Below are positions 34,301 through 46,049 of a stretch of DNA of 64,000 nucleotides, one piece after another (position 1 is the first letter of the stretch; each line of letters begins with the position of its first letter). The notes below the pieces were generated by a model. It did not search any database. It worked only from the letters and a program-made list of their open reading frames with translations, and had not been told where the DNA came from. The translations under genes and the position numbers were made by a program. This DNA comes from Lineus longissimus (lineage: Eukaryota; Nemertea; Pilidiophora; Heteronemertea; Lineidae), in the NCBI RefSeq assembly GCF_910592395.1, contig NC_088312.1, positions 20,467,292-20,531,291 of the forward strand. Reading direction: 5' to 3'.

Positions 34301-36055
34301 AAGTCTTGTAGGTTAACGCGAGCCATTTCAAAAGTCGATTTTATTATATCATTACTATCGTTATTCGTGTAATGGAAATCAATATATCTTACCGTAAATA
34401 CAAATATGCAAGTTGTTGACTATTCCTGAGAATATATATTGCGTACGTTCTTTGAAATAAGCTTTTAGAGTTTACCGACAAATTTTCAACATGATATTAA
34501 CTGATTACTAAAATAAACATAAAAAAATGGGAGAAAAAAAGGTGAATTGTATAAAACTCAGCCGAAGTCATCCGCTCAACAGGGCTAGACCAACTGTAAA
34601 TAAACGACCCTCAATTTCATGAAAAAGGGGCTTATCCCTCTATCATTAAAAATGTTCTTAAGCAATTACAGACAATTTTAGCTTCAGGTGCTCTGAAACC
34701 TTTGGGACCAACTTGAACTCGCAGTGTCGCGTCGCGGGATTGTTAAGTGGCTGACCCGACTTACCAAGAAGGCGACTCAGGGTTTCCAGCGGGAAGCGTT
34801 GATGACATCCTATCACGAAACGTGTTTATTGCATTGCTATGGATACTTTAGAAAATATTACCAATGGCTCCAGGGAATTTACTTTTGTTAAAGTATTTAT
34901 TACACAATAGAAACTCAGCTTTTCTGCCATTACACGTTCTCTTACCCGCTGGCGATATTCAACTCAGGATACGTTCTTGTTTTAATCCATTTAGCGGCAA
35001 ACTTCTTCGAGTGTCAACTTGGCATGTTTGAATACTGAAGCAGTGGTATTTCCTACCGTTTGAAGAAGAGAAACTTCAAACAAAGCGTGTCGTTCTTATG
35101 CTCAGCGGTTGAGAACCAACTTCCTTGGCCTCTTTTGTGAAAGTTATGAATTCTAAAAGCCATTTCCCGCAGAAAGTCTGGCCAACCAGAGGGGAATATC
35201 TGGCATTTAATTTGTTGGTTTGTATGCTCCGAGGAATTATTTCGGATTGTCCTGAGTAGTTGAATTTCACTGAAATGTTAAATGTACATAAAATGACAAA
35301 GTTTAACTGGTTGTTTTTGAGTAAACACTAAAATATATTAGTAAAAACAACTTATCTGTCAGTTCCTATTACACCAACTGTGAAATTAATTTTTTTTAAA
35401 GGTTAGTAAAAAGAACCATTAATTAGTTGTTCTAGTCGAAGAAAGTAGGAACAGATAACCATTGATATGGCTAAGAATGACTATTTCGATAGCTAGCCAC
35501 GCCCTTGGAAAGGATCGGGAAAATGTTCTCGCCAATTCAAGTCAACTACAAGATGGTCAGTCGTGACATTTACTTGATAAACAGATACGTTGTACAGCAA
35601 TCTTATACAGTCAGATCTGACAAGAGAATTTGCTGCCGGTTGCCAGACCAGTTCCGAATTGGGAATACGAAGAAATTGACCTGTCATTCAGAAACTTCAT
35701 GCACGACAGTTCAGCTTCTCCAACTTGTCAGCGAACATGCCAAGCAAGATATTACTTTTATTAGGCTAACCAATGATTATCGCAAATTGTATTGACTCCG
35801 GAGGGGTCAAAGCACTGATGCACGTGAACGGCGGTAGACGATGAGAGTTACAATGTAAGTCAACATCTGGAACTTTCCTTGGCATTGCTGTGTTCTGAAT
35901 AAAATCAGTCTCGAATATGTGATTTCGGCCTCATGGGTACTTTATCTTATCCACGATAGCTTCTGGTTAGTATTTGCGTCCTTCCTGTATTGTAAACTGC
36001 CATGCTTTCTCATAAACATTACGGTTTTTTGCCCTTTGCCTCGCAGTTAACGAAT
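31356..36055. other. Long AT-rich spacer, no firm gene
   Basis: Apart from the candidate at 32962-33219, I see nothing supported. Frames at 33270-33581 and 35505-35795 are open but have no domain or splice support. Confidence 0.45.
32962..33219 (+). CDS. Candidate exon, unknown
   Basis: A plus-strand frame without an internal stop runs to TGA at 33219 and looks coding: GGLHVGNVPADALREQLDPL, then RQWLEGKFSQSRKLKRTPQ, ending SKVVILNDRGRLFF. There is no in-frame ATG at its left end. An acceptor-like CTTGAAAAACAG at 32968-32979 would make it a last exon. The overlapping word ACGCCATCTTG (CAAGATGGCGT on the minus strand) is a YY1-like core-promoter motif, so the GC-rich stretch could instead be a promoter. 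I do not know which. Confidence 0.25.
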   Translation, partial: RHLEKQWRHLHAWVGGLHVGNVPADALREQLDPLLRQWLEGKFSQSRKLKRTPQAFEEEVKHNEQKANKPMSKVVILNDRGRLFF

Positions 36056-36210
36056 TCAGGCCCAGTACACGGCCTATTGTCTTCGAACCTAGGGCGAAAT
36101 ACCCATTGTTCAACTGTTTTATCCAAGAGTAAACAGGGCAAATCTTGATTACATCGACTCCCACGAAACAGCTTCCATGAGAGTCGATAACGGCAAATAA
36201 ACGTAAGAAT
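36056..36210 (+). repeat. Dispersed repeat X, copy 2
   Basis: It carries TTCAGGCCCAGTACACGGCCTATTGTC, then the family core (GGGCAAATCTTGAT, CACGAAACAGCTTCCATGAG) and ends AATAAACGTAA, as copy 4 does. It is more diverged than the others in the middle. Confidence 0.7.
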
Positions 36211-38459
36211 TATTAAAAGTATAGGGCTTACCGGCAAAACAAATTGAATTGTTGTTTGTCGAGTTATTGAGACAACGGTGCCCAAATATAATAACATGCT
36301 CAAAGGTATGGTGCGAATAAGTCGAACTCGGCAGGCATTAATTTCGAGACATTTTATAACCAATTGGCGGAGAAAGTGACATTTATGCTTCGTTTTGTCA
36401 AGTAAAAGATGCATCTCTAAGCCATTCCCTAGAAAGTGACATTTCCGCTTCGTTTTGTCATAGGAATACCTGTTTTGTTTCTAAAGCGATTGTGACTTGT
36501 TGTTTGGTTATATCTCTTAAAGGCATTCCGAGGAAACATTGGCGTACCAAAAAGACCAATTCAGACAAGAGGCTTAGTGGTATCACTGACACTATAATAC
36601 AACTCCGTGGTGGTTTTAAGGCATTTTGCGTTCAAAAAATGTCATCGTGTGTGGCCGCCTCAAACAATAAGTTGCGCTGAACTTGGTCTTTTATCGCCTG
36701 GTCCCACTCACTCCCTCGAGGCGTTCCCAAGTCGTCTTCTCAAGGCCACAACGGGAAACTGAAAGAAAAGTCGGCCTTGGTGGTTGGCATTTGCGTTCAG
36801 GTATGACACATTGCCATCCCTTCTCTAGACTGGACAAGAACTCTAACGATGTGACAGGATCCAACCCATTAGAAGGACAGCCAAACTAAGGCTAATGACC
36901 AGTTGATAGTCTTACTTATACACTCTTAGAAATAAAGGTTCCCCTCAGCTTTCGACAAACCTTAAAAGGTTTTCCAGTCGGGTAACACTGTACATAAATG
37001 CACCTCGCAGGTTTTTAACCATCTGGGTTTTCCTTTTACAGAAAAATATCTGTTGGGTACATACTGTATTTGTAATGGCTGAAAAACCTTACTCTTTTTT
37101 ATTTTTGTGTTCAGTCTCTTCTTATATGAAGATAAAGGTCAGCGTCAATCTCTATGTGTGGGAGCAAAACCGTCATATAATAGTGGTTGCACCTTGAAGC
37201 ATTGGAATGACTCTATGGCCTGTCTTCTTAATGAATAAGTTCGTCATGAAGACAAGTGCAGAGTTTAAGCTTGACAAAGTAGCCCCAGGTTAAATTGTCT
37301 CTCAATTTATTTTCAATTTGAACGGTGCAGTAGACTTTGCTTACTTTATATCTGCTATTGTCAAAGATGTCGTCCTTAATGCTCAAACATGAACGAGATG
37401 CTTTTAGTTTGATTGGACCCGGTGGACTAAGAGCATTAGCATGATGATCAGATTTAGAGGAAGGATGAACACACAACTTAAATTGACATATTGTGAAGGC
37501 CTTTTAGGCTATCCTGGCATTTCAAGAATTTGGGGTTCGATTGCTATCCTATTATTAGACATCTGAAACCTGTGTATCAGTGGAGACAAAGCACACAGGA
37601 TCATAGAAGAGGAACAGGAGACGACTGTCAGGTTCATTATTAAAAGACATAGGCTTGGTTCTGTAGCACAACAATAAAAGGAAATCAAACGCGAAGTAGA
37701 AGAAGGCATTTAGAATACCGGTACATTTTCAGCCTCCGAACCAACTTCCATTATATTGAATGGAGCCTGCGTTTTGTTTTCGTTGGGTTTATAAACCGTT
37801 AGGAAGAAGTTATAATGCAGGAGAGAAAAGGTACCTTGGAATCACATCACCGAAGAACTGCTATTTCGCGGCAACAGCCAATTCAAAAGCAGGCTTTTAT
37901 GTCACGACAAAGCGAATTGCAGAACTGTGAAAAGTGGTCTTATATCCGTAGGCCTATCTGACATGAGCCAATAAAAACAGGAATGACGTTAAGGAACCTT
38001 CAACATTTTGGGTGCGAGAATGAGGGATGAGTTTATAGAAGCAATGGACAGACTCAGGCTGCGAAATAAAGACCAGAAACCAAAGTGCATGAAGGTCACG
38101 TATATTGGTATTTCTGTCCATCCATATTTATTGGACATCGATAAAAGTGTGCCACTAATCCTTGACCATGTATAATGCCAACACATGGCGTAGAGAGTTA
38201 ATCTGCCTTTGTGCTAACTGAGCGCAGATGACCGAGGCACGTTTGTTTTTCATGTGCTAATCTGTCAAAGAGGCTAGGTTAGGTTACATCGGCCTTCAAC
38301 TCATAGACCTTCGAGCCACCGCGAGCTGTGCATATACCAGTAACCGAATAGATGACATTTTGAAAAAAACGTCGGGTCTCAAACCGCCAAAACGCCAACA
38401 CGAACACGAACGCACATTCCATTGTTCGATGTCGGAAAACGACGTCGGACGATTCGGTA
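36211..38459. other. No gene seen
   Basis: Contains a short tandem duplication: AGAAAGTGACATTT(AT/CC)GCTTCGTTTTGTCA at 36372-36403 and 36431-36462. No supported coding exon. Confidence 0.45.
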
Positions 38460-38465
38460 GGCGTA
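38460..38465. repeat. Target-site duplication, left (GGCGTA)
   Basis: GGCGTA directly precedes the left terminal inverted repeat and recurs directly after the right one at 39529-39534, as expected for a 6-bp target-site duplication. Confidence 0.7.
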
Positions 38466-39528
38466 TATGGCAAGCGGAGTGTCCAGTAATTAAAAAAACC
38501 TAGATTTATTCAAAAAAACTTGGTTTTTTACCTAATAAACTAAGTTTATTTGGTAAAAATATAGGTTTTTTTAAAACAACCTTGTTTATTAGCTAATAAA
38601 CCGAGTTTCTTTAATAAAACCAAGTTTTTTTACTTTCTTTCCTAATAAAGTAGGTTTTTTAACAGAAACTAACATTTTATGCTAAAAAACCTGCTTTATT
38701 ACCTAAAAAACTTGGTTTTTTACCACATAATCGTATAAAATATAAGTTTCTGTACAGAAATGTCCATTTATTCAATAAAACAAGGTTTATTACCAAAACA
38801 ATCTAGTTTATTCAAAAAAACTAAGTTTATTACTAATAAACCTAGTTTTTTGAAAAAAACCTGGTTTATTAGAAAACTTACATTTTTAAACCTCGATCCT
38901 ACCTACATTGAGTTATCTGGGATGAGGTTAGGGTCTCACTAACTAGCTTACAGAGTGCAGTGCAGTGCAGCATTAGTACATTAGTACCACGTGGTGCCGA
39001 GGTTGCCCATTCTCGTGCCGATAACATCGCGGATTTGTGTACATGGGGCGAGGTAGAAAATACAAGTTTCTCGATAGAAAGTAGGTTTTTGCACGCCGTT
39101 TGTCCAGTTATTCAAAACAACCTACATTTTTACAATAAAACCAGGTTTTATTGCAAAAAAACTAAGTTGTTTTGTATAAAACCAAGTTTTTTACGTAAAA
39201 AGGTAGGTTTATTAGCCATTTGTCCAGTTATTGTTAATAAACCAAGATTCTTTGCTATAAAACTAAGTTTATTACCACTGCATGAAAAACTTACATTTTA
39301 GGGAATAAAACCAAGTTTATTTGTTAAACTTGACATTTGTGGATAGAAACAAGGTTTATTAGGTAAAAAACTTGGTTTTATTAAAGAAACTCGGTTTATT
39401 AGCTAATAAACAAGGTTGTTTTAAAAAAACCTATATTTTTTCCAAATAAACTTAGTTTATTAGGTAAAAAACCAGGTTTTTTGAATAAAACTAGGTATTT
39501 TTAATTACTGGACACTCCGCTTGCCATA
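38466..39528. mobile_element. 1063-bp non-autonomous DNA element with internal palindromic repeats
   Basis: The ends are perfect inverted repeats of 31 bp, starting TATGGCAAGCGGAGTGTCCA and ending in an A-run. They are flanked by GGCGTA on both sides. The interior is about 30 short AT-rich units with consensus near AATAAAC(C/T)(T/A)(A/G)GTTTATT, each close to palindromic, spaced about 20-30 bp. The word GTCCAGTTATT from the terminal repeat recurs inside near 39101 and 39222 (and GTCCATTTATT near 38761). A unique core at about 38893-39060 has GTGCAGTGCAGTGCAGC. There is no transposase, so the element would need one in trans. I cannot name the superfamily; 6-bp duplications are uncommon. Confidence 0.85.
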
Positions 39529-39534
39529 GGCGTA
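39529..39534. repeat. Target-site duplication, right (GGCGTA)
   Basis: Second copy of the 6-bp duplication flanking the element at 38466-39528. Confidence 0.7.
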
Positions 39535-41296
39535 TGCGTCGGCGTTTTGAGGGCTTTGCGAAAACACCCTCTGAAACATTTCCAGCGGAAAATGAAACCG
39601 GCCGTACTTTAGTTACCCGAATAGGCCTATAGCTATGCAGTACTTGATTACCAACTCGACCAACACAATGGAGCACAGACCCTCAAAATGATGAGAATAT
39701 CAAGACATTGCAAGTACCGCCGCGCTCTCCTTGTCCTATTCGCCTTTAGTCTACTAGGGGATTTCCGTCCACCTCTTCAATGTTCCGCCTGCGCTCTCCA
39801 ACACAAAAAAAATCACCCACGGCCATTCCCATCCCGGGTTTTAAAAGGAGAGGCTGTCCAGGATGCAGTGTCAAGATTACCACTGGACAATGATGTTTTT
39901 ATCGTTTCTTTGTATCTGTTATAACCGGTGCGAGTTGCAATCTTCAAAGCACCATGTGTGTTTCAACCCGACTAAGTTCGCCTCCCTGGGGAAGAGCATC
40001 CTTAAATCAGGCCTGACATAGGCGCTAAAAAGTAGATGTGAGCGTTGTTTGATACCAGGTGAATTCGAAGCTTAGTATCAGAAGCATAGAAGGTAAGTGA
40101 AAGAAGATTCGCGATACCATTATCGGCATTCAATACAATAATGTTTCATCAAGGGAGGATGATGTTACTGTTAATCCGCTTCGAATGTCTTTTGCGTTGA
40201 ACTCCCCGAGCGCCAAGAACAAAGAAAATGCTACAGGATTTCTTTCTGTGTCAATGCATTGCTCCAATAGCTTATGACATAATGTAGTAGTTTATGTTTA
40301 GAATGTGTGTCGCTTTGAGAAGGTATCAATGTCACTTTTAAACTTGACAAAAGATTTAGTAAAAAGTGTGACGGGTTTCTTCAAATGTACCCTGTTCTTC
40401 AGCAGTTACGTTTCAAAGACACACAAGAGACGACATGCAAACTTGAAAGTGCTTTGAAATAGTATCGAAAATACTAGTAAATTTTTCAATTGTGACAAGT
40501 GTATGCAGGCCACCTGGAGTTTTCAGACAGCATTTTATTCTCATGTGGCTTGTCATCGCCGCCAAAAAATGGTGCCCCTTCATCTATTTCTCCTCATTAG
40601 CTTGTACAAAAATTAACAAGACGCTTATCATCACCATGCACTTGCTTTTTATCTGGATGAACCAAACCACAAAGCATCATTCTGCTCTTTGTTACTAACA
40701 GTTGTATCAACTGCAACAGGTTTTAACCAAGTTGTATAGTCATCTGGATGTTGAATAGCAGAACGTGCTCTATGACTTCAGTAAGATCCTAGGCCAGAAT
40801 ACCAATTTGCCAACTGTTTGTTTGGCTTTACTGGTTAGAGGTGATAACTCTTGTTATCCGTCTGCTTGTCAAATGTCCCATCACTTAGCAATTCAAGTAG
40901 GTTTGGTGGGTCAGAGATAAGATTGAACATTTCGCAACTGTTAAACTAATTCGCCTTTCGAATAGCTTCTTTTGAAAAAAATGTATTGATATTGAATTTT
41001 CAAGTGATTGAGAATTCGTAGTAGACCACCTGAAATGCAGCGAGATTATTGCCTTTACGAAACGACTATGTGAGATAAAGCCTGCTGACTGAATCAAAGG
41101 AAAAATATGATTGGGGTGAATTATGACAAAAACTCCGGTCTACTACTAACATTGTTTGTCGAAACGTGGCAAAATAGTCCTTTGCTTTTGATAATGCATC
41201 GTCTCCCCTCACCATTAAGCTAATTCATGTCCGTTTCGTGCCCTGATATAAATTGAAATGTAAAAGAATGATTCCTTCTGTGAAAAATATTATATT
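39535..41296. other. No firm gene
   Basis: One 78-codon plus-strand frame (39688-39924) begins with a basic and hydrophobic segment (RRALLVLFAFSLL) like a signal peptide, followed by CSACALQ. It has no homology that I recognise and I would not call it a gene. The rest is spacer. Confidence 0.4.
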
Positions 41297-41368
41297 AGGT
41301 TCCACCGAGATTTGAACTCGGATCGCAGGATTCAGAGTCCTGAGTGCTTACCATTACACCATGGAACC
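41297..41368 (-). tRNA. tRNA-Gln (CTG)
   Basis: 72 nt. A full cloverleaf can be drawn: acceptor GGTTCCA/TGGAACC, D-arm box A TGGTGTAATGG, anticodon loop CTCTGAA with anticodon CTG, T-loop TTCAAAT with box B. There is no intron. A T5 run follows (AATATTTTTC on the minus strand), a Pol III terminator. It is divergent to the tRNA-Gln(TTG) at 41494, 125 bp away. Confidence 0.96.
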
Positions 41369-41493
41369 ATACACAAGTCAACCATAGTTTTGAATATCTA
41401 CAACCCTTAAAATTTAGTCTGTGCAGTTTTTCTAAATTTCTGAGCGGGCATAGGCCCCATTCCAACTCACAAAACTGAGGTCGTATCGTCCAA

Positions 41494-41565
41494 GGTTCCA
41501 TGGTGTAATGGTCAGCATTCGGGACTTTGAATCCCGCGATCCGAGTTCAAATCTCGGTGGAACCT
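41494..41565 (+). tRNA. tRNA-Gln (TTG)
   Basis: 72 nt with the same acceptor and T-arm as the neighbouring CTG gene, and anticodon loop CTTTGAA (anticodon TTG). TTTATTTTC follows as terminator. The sequence is identical to the copy at 43139. Confidence 0.96.
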
Positions 41566-42938
41566 AATTTATTTTCTTCAATTTAGTGAAAAGATGCGTT
41601 TCATCTTAGCCTTCCTTTTGCTCCGTCAGTCTTCCTCCATAACCTTTAGGAACGTGTTCTTGTTCACCCCGTGCTAAAAACAACCCAAGCCAACCCATCT
41701 TTTCTGATGGTCCGCAAAGAAGCTGTCATTTGCTTTGAATATAATTTCTTTTTAGTGTATTTTAGCAACAAATGTGTGTGACATGCGGCTGATATCGAAA
41801 GGATAGGTTTTAAAAGTCTATCGTGCAGAAAAATCAATACATCTAACCCGGTTTTTCACCAGGTGTCACTGGCTCCTGTCTTTCTTGTAGGAGGGCATAG
41901 TTTTCAAAGAAACTATCATTACCACACTAAACGTTCACTTGCTCTTGCGGTGCTGGCCTACCGACCGCCATGAATGATGTTTCGAGGTGGTTGATGTTAT
42001 CGAGATTTGCCCTGATAACCCCTTGATAAGACAAACGGGAATTTAGGCCTATAGGTGCGCGCGGGCTTTACTTATAGACAATAGACCGTGTATTGACCTA
42101 GGCGTGAATCGTTTTAACTGCGAGGTAAGGAAAAGGTAATGCTATTGGTTATCTCAATGAAATCTATTTTGAATACACAAGGCGATGGAACAGCGATTTT
42201 TTTTGAACCACTGCGAAGGATTGAGCTGGAAGAGGAACTGAATTGGAACAACTGTAAATAATATTACTCCCGACTGTACGTTTCACAAAATTGACCCTGG
42301 GGCGTGAACTCTAAGACCGAATCACGATATCTGGGTCTCGTTTTTCTTCTTGAGTGATTCTCTATCCACTGGTGCTAAATGTGTTTAGTCTGAGGTTGGA
42401 GAAAATATGCGTGCCCGTTTTTCGTGCCATCCTGTGCAAACAACCACCCCTTCCAGAAGTATCTGTTCATTGGGCATTTACGTACGTTTTATTTTGCTGA
42501 GGGCATAGGGATATGGCCTGAGGTTAAGTTCTAAGAGCAAGTCAGGAGCTTGAAAAATCACTGAATATAATGTACTTGTATACATGTTGCATGCATAGCG
42601 CTTAGGACTCATTCCAGACATTGTGGTTAACCATGAATTTTCTTATTGGAAATTCGTACGTATTGAGTGGATATTTCGCATGGTTAACCCGGAATATTGA
42701 ATGAAAAGTGTCTGTCTTTATATAACTGTGGTGAGAGAGAAATGCAAGGTATCTCATATTCATACCAATTTAATGAGAGACTATGAGGGCGATTCTATTT
42801 GCTACTATCAGAGGTGAGGCCCATATTGATAAAGACAGGATCCGGGCAGCCGAAAGTTGTCAACAGACTCGCCGGAATCAAAAAGATTATTTGGACGAAT
42901 TTGTAATAGAACCGAGTTGGTCTGGTACATGTAAAAGT
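41566..42938. other. Spacer between tRNA-Gln pairs, with dispersed repeat X
   Basis: No gene other than the inverted repeat X copy at 41987-42106. The flanks of the two tRNA pairs do not match each other. Confidence 0.5.
41987..42106 (-). repeat. Dispersed repeat X, copy 3 (inverted)
   Basis: It reads GATTTGCCCTGATAACCCCTTGATAAGACA, AATTTAGGCCTATA and GACAATAGACCGTGTATTG, which is the reverse complement of copies 1, 2 and 4. Confidence 0.75.
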
Positions 42939-43010
42939 AGGTTCCACCGAGATTTGAACTCGGATCGCAGGATTCAGAGTCCTGAGTGCTAACCATTACA
43001 CCATGGAACC
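42939..43010 (-). tRNA. tRNA-Gln (CTG)
   Basis: 72 nt, differing from the 41297 copy at one D-loop base (GGTTAGC against GGTAAGC). Anticodon CTG. TTTT follows on the minus strand (ACTTTTACATG). Confidence 0.96.
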
Positions 43011-43138
43011 CTCGCTGATTAGACCGCGGTCTTTGACGAAATTATAATCACTTACTATGGTATTGAGTTCTTACCGCGCTCACTGATTAGCGTGCCCGGC
43101 ATGCCATGGCGTCAGAAAGCCAATGTTTTGACATCGAA

Positions 43139-43210
43139 GGTTCCATGGTGTAATGGTCAGCATTCGGGACTTTGAATCCCGCGATCCGAGTTCAAATCTC
43201 GGTGGAACCT
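43139..43210 (+). tRNA. tRNA-Gln (TTG)
   Basis: 72 nt, identical to the 41494 copy, anticodon TTG, terminator ATTTTTACC. With the 42939 gene it repeats the same divergent arrangement with 128 bp between the two. Confidence 0.96.
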
Positions 43211-45415
43211 ACATTTTTACCAGCTTTTATAGAACAATAAGTATTCTTCACATGTACATGTATGTTTTAAAGCGTGATTTCCATTAAGTGGGCATGTTTC
43301 TGAAATGTTGGATCATGTTTTGGGCTTTTGGTACCCGTCACTTCCACCCCACCCCGTCCCACGCGCGCACATGGCTTTGCCAATATGCTCATTACCACAC
43401 CCTGACGTCAAGGTCTCCGACAGACCACCTGTACTTTTACAACATCCAGCGATATTCCCGCTTTCCGGCAATCGTCAAATGAGTGATTGGCGATGTATTC
43501 TATTAATCTGTCCGATCTATCATTAATCTTGATCGCACACACTAACAGATCGACGATAATGATAGAGTGTGACTGATCTTGACACATTGATTTGTCAACA
43601 TCAAGTGTAGGAAGTCGAGGAGGGTATCACACTAGTCACGCGGCAGCTGCTACGACCGACATGGGCGATGCACATTATGTTTCTTTATCCCTCTACCTCG
43701 ACGTTAAAAGCATTTAGGCCGAGCACAATACACGGTCTATTGTCGTTAAACAAAGCCCCCCTCGTACATAGGCCTAAATTCCATTGTTCCACTGTCTTAT
43801 CAAAGGGTTAATGTTGACAACATCGACCCCCCACGAAATAGCTTTTTGAGTTAATGGGCCAAAACTGGCAAGAGGGCTAATAAACGTAATGTAATGTAAT
43901 TTTCCGATGGGTTTTGGCTAGAACATTTGAAAAAGTACCGGTGAAAGGAAATCTGTTGAGTAAGTGAATACTGATATGTTCAGAAGCCGTTCAGGCAATG
44001 GTATTCTGTTGAGTTATGTTTGAAATACCTTCCTCCTGAGATGACTTTCCTGAATATCATATAGTCGTGTAGGCTGCTGATTTTCTTGATCGTTGCCAAT
44101 TTACCATGAATCAATCGTGACCACACACGCTAACAGATCGACTACTGTGATGACTTCTGCAGGTGATAATGACGCGAAATGATAGTCAACACTTATAATT
44201 CGAGATTGAGAGTCATCTGTCGCACGGCTGATGGCTTCATGACTGTTACTCCTGGTAGGACTGGTGGGGCAGAGCTCTCCAATCAGCATTAGACACTAAC
44301 GTGGGCGTTATCTTTTTTAGCGAAAGTTGAGGGTGAGAACACGCTTCTGGTACTTAATCATTGATATAGCTCCAATTTCTGAAGCATCATTGGTCAGCAT
44401 TTGTGCCGTATTTCTTGTTCCACAATGTTTCTTTAGCCATTCGGCCATATCTGAATGAAAATGAAGGGCGCCGGCCACTTTAACCAAACTTTGTGTCGAA
44501 TCAATTCGTGAAAGGAACACGCAGGTTTTTCATTCTATCGGCGGCGAAAGGGTTAGATTATTAGGTCAAATTACATGTTGCCTTCTCAACCCAAAGTAAA
44601 AAAAACATCACTCCTGTCCGCAAAGGACAAGAGAGCGAACTTGGTGGTACTTTCGTGGCATGGAAAAGATCTTTACCACATAGTTACATGTAACGTAATA
44701 GCCGGTGCCGGACCAACTTGCTAATGGGCAAAAATGCACAGACGGATTTCTTTGGTCGAACGCTGGACAAGGTAGGGTCAGATTGATAGCAAAGGTAATC
44801 AAATGATAAATGTACTCTTTGTCAGTGTGTGTTCATAACAAGCTCAAAAAAAAAGTTCAAAAACAAGCATGGATATGCGAGCTCAATTTATCTGATGACA
44901 AAAAATTGTCTGTGGTGTGATGAAAAACAAAGCTGGTATACCTCTAGTTTCATCGATCTGCGGCCGTTTCTAAATATTCAAGAACGGGAGATATTATGCA
45001 TATGGTCCTTGATGCCATTCAAAATGTTCAATTCGAGACAATGGTTTGTCCGATGGTCCTGACGTATTGTCCTGGCTTATGTCAATTTCGGAATGAGGCA
45101 ATCTTAGATAGGTGTAACTAGAGTATTTCATCAGGCCCCATATTCCTTTTTTTTGTTCTGTGGCACCATGAGTACAGGGATGCTCGATTGCGAGGACTGC
45201 TCTAAGAAAAACACCAATATTACATAAATGTCGCCTCCGTCAAATAAAAGAACGTGTTCGCTATATGCAATCAATCATCTGTACGAAGTGACATGTTTGG
45301 TTTATTAGAAAAAAGCCCTTTTGATGTCAAACAAACCTCAGCCCTGTCCTTAATCTGCAAGCGCGGCCAGTCGCAAAATGATGTGGTTAAATGTAATTGA
45401 GCGATGGGGGACCAG
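43211..45415. other. Spacer, no gene
   Basis: Contains dispersed repeat X copy 4 at 43718-43890. No supported exon on either strand. Confidence 0.5.
43718..43890 (+). repeat. Dispersed repeat X, copy 4
   Basis: The most complete copy: AGGCCGAGCACAATACACGGTCTATTGTC, CTCGTACATAGGCCTAAATTCCATT, CCACTGTCTTATCAAAGGGTTAA, CCACGAAATAGCTTTTTGAG, ending CTAATAAACGTAA. There are no terminal inverted repeats; the end AATAAACGTAATGTAATGTAA may be a short tail repeat. Confidence 0.8.
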
Positions 45416-45545
45416 CCATTGGGTGATATGAATAAAGACTAGCAAATGCTTTTATCTAAAACTTTATGTACATTTACACTAGGCCTTTCTGTACAGAATT
45501 GAAGTAAAAGCATTTGCTAGTCTTTATTCATATCGCCCATTGCCA
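45416..45545. mobile_element. Fold-back MITE, 130 bp
   Basis: The arms GGTGATATGAATAAAGACTAGCAAATGCTTTTA and TAAAAGCATTTGCTAGTCTTTATTCATATCGCC are nearly perfect inverted copies around a short centre. A single diverged arm is at 6567-6606. No coding content. Confidence 0.85.
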
Positions 45546-45689
45546 CATATGGTTGACCACACAGATTGGAGTCCCAAACTCAGACAACTCGGATTTTATA
45601 ATCGACAAATAAAAGGAATGGTCTGAAAAGGTAAACAATATCACTGAACTGATTGCACAGATGTATGGTAAAGGCCACGTCTGGGCTAG

Positions 45690-45737
45690 GACGCCGTTGA
45701 TGATGATGTTGGTGATGATGATAATGATGATGATAAA
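45690..45737. repeat. GAT microsatellite
   Basis: An impure GATGATGTTGGTGATGATGATAATGATGATGAT tract. Confidence 0.85.
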
Positions 45738-45977
45738 ACTTCTCAACAGCGACGAAAGTGAGATGTTCTGATTTCAACAAATGCAACGCATGCACAACGC
45801 AAGACTTCTAAATAATCCGACCGAATTATCGATATCGGATTATCGGATGCGGAATTAGCAATATCATTTTTTTATGCTTTGAATGATGATGCGATGCTAC
45901 GAGACTCACAAAGGTAATATCTACTGACAAATCTGTAGCGGTGCTGGCATTCTTCCTACTAGACCAGGCAATAGGGA

Positions 45978-46049
45978 ATTGCCAATTCGTTCAGTCGGTG
46001 GGTTTGCCTTGTAATCCAAGGGTCTTGGGTTCAAACCCCGACTGGACCT
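45978..46049 (+). tRNA. tRNA-like sequence, degenerate
   Basis: Box A-like GTTCAGTCGGTGGG and a perfect box B GGTTCAAACCC at tRNA spacing, T-arm TTGGG/CCCGA intact, and ATTTTTATT downstream as terminator. The acceptor and anticodon stems do not pair well, and the anticodon is unclear. It is probably a tRNA relic or SINE head. Confidence 0.35.
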
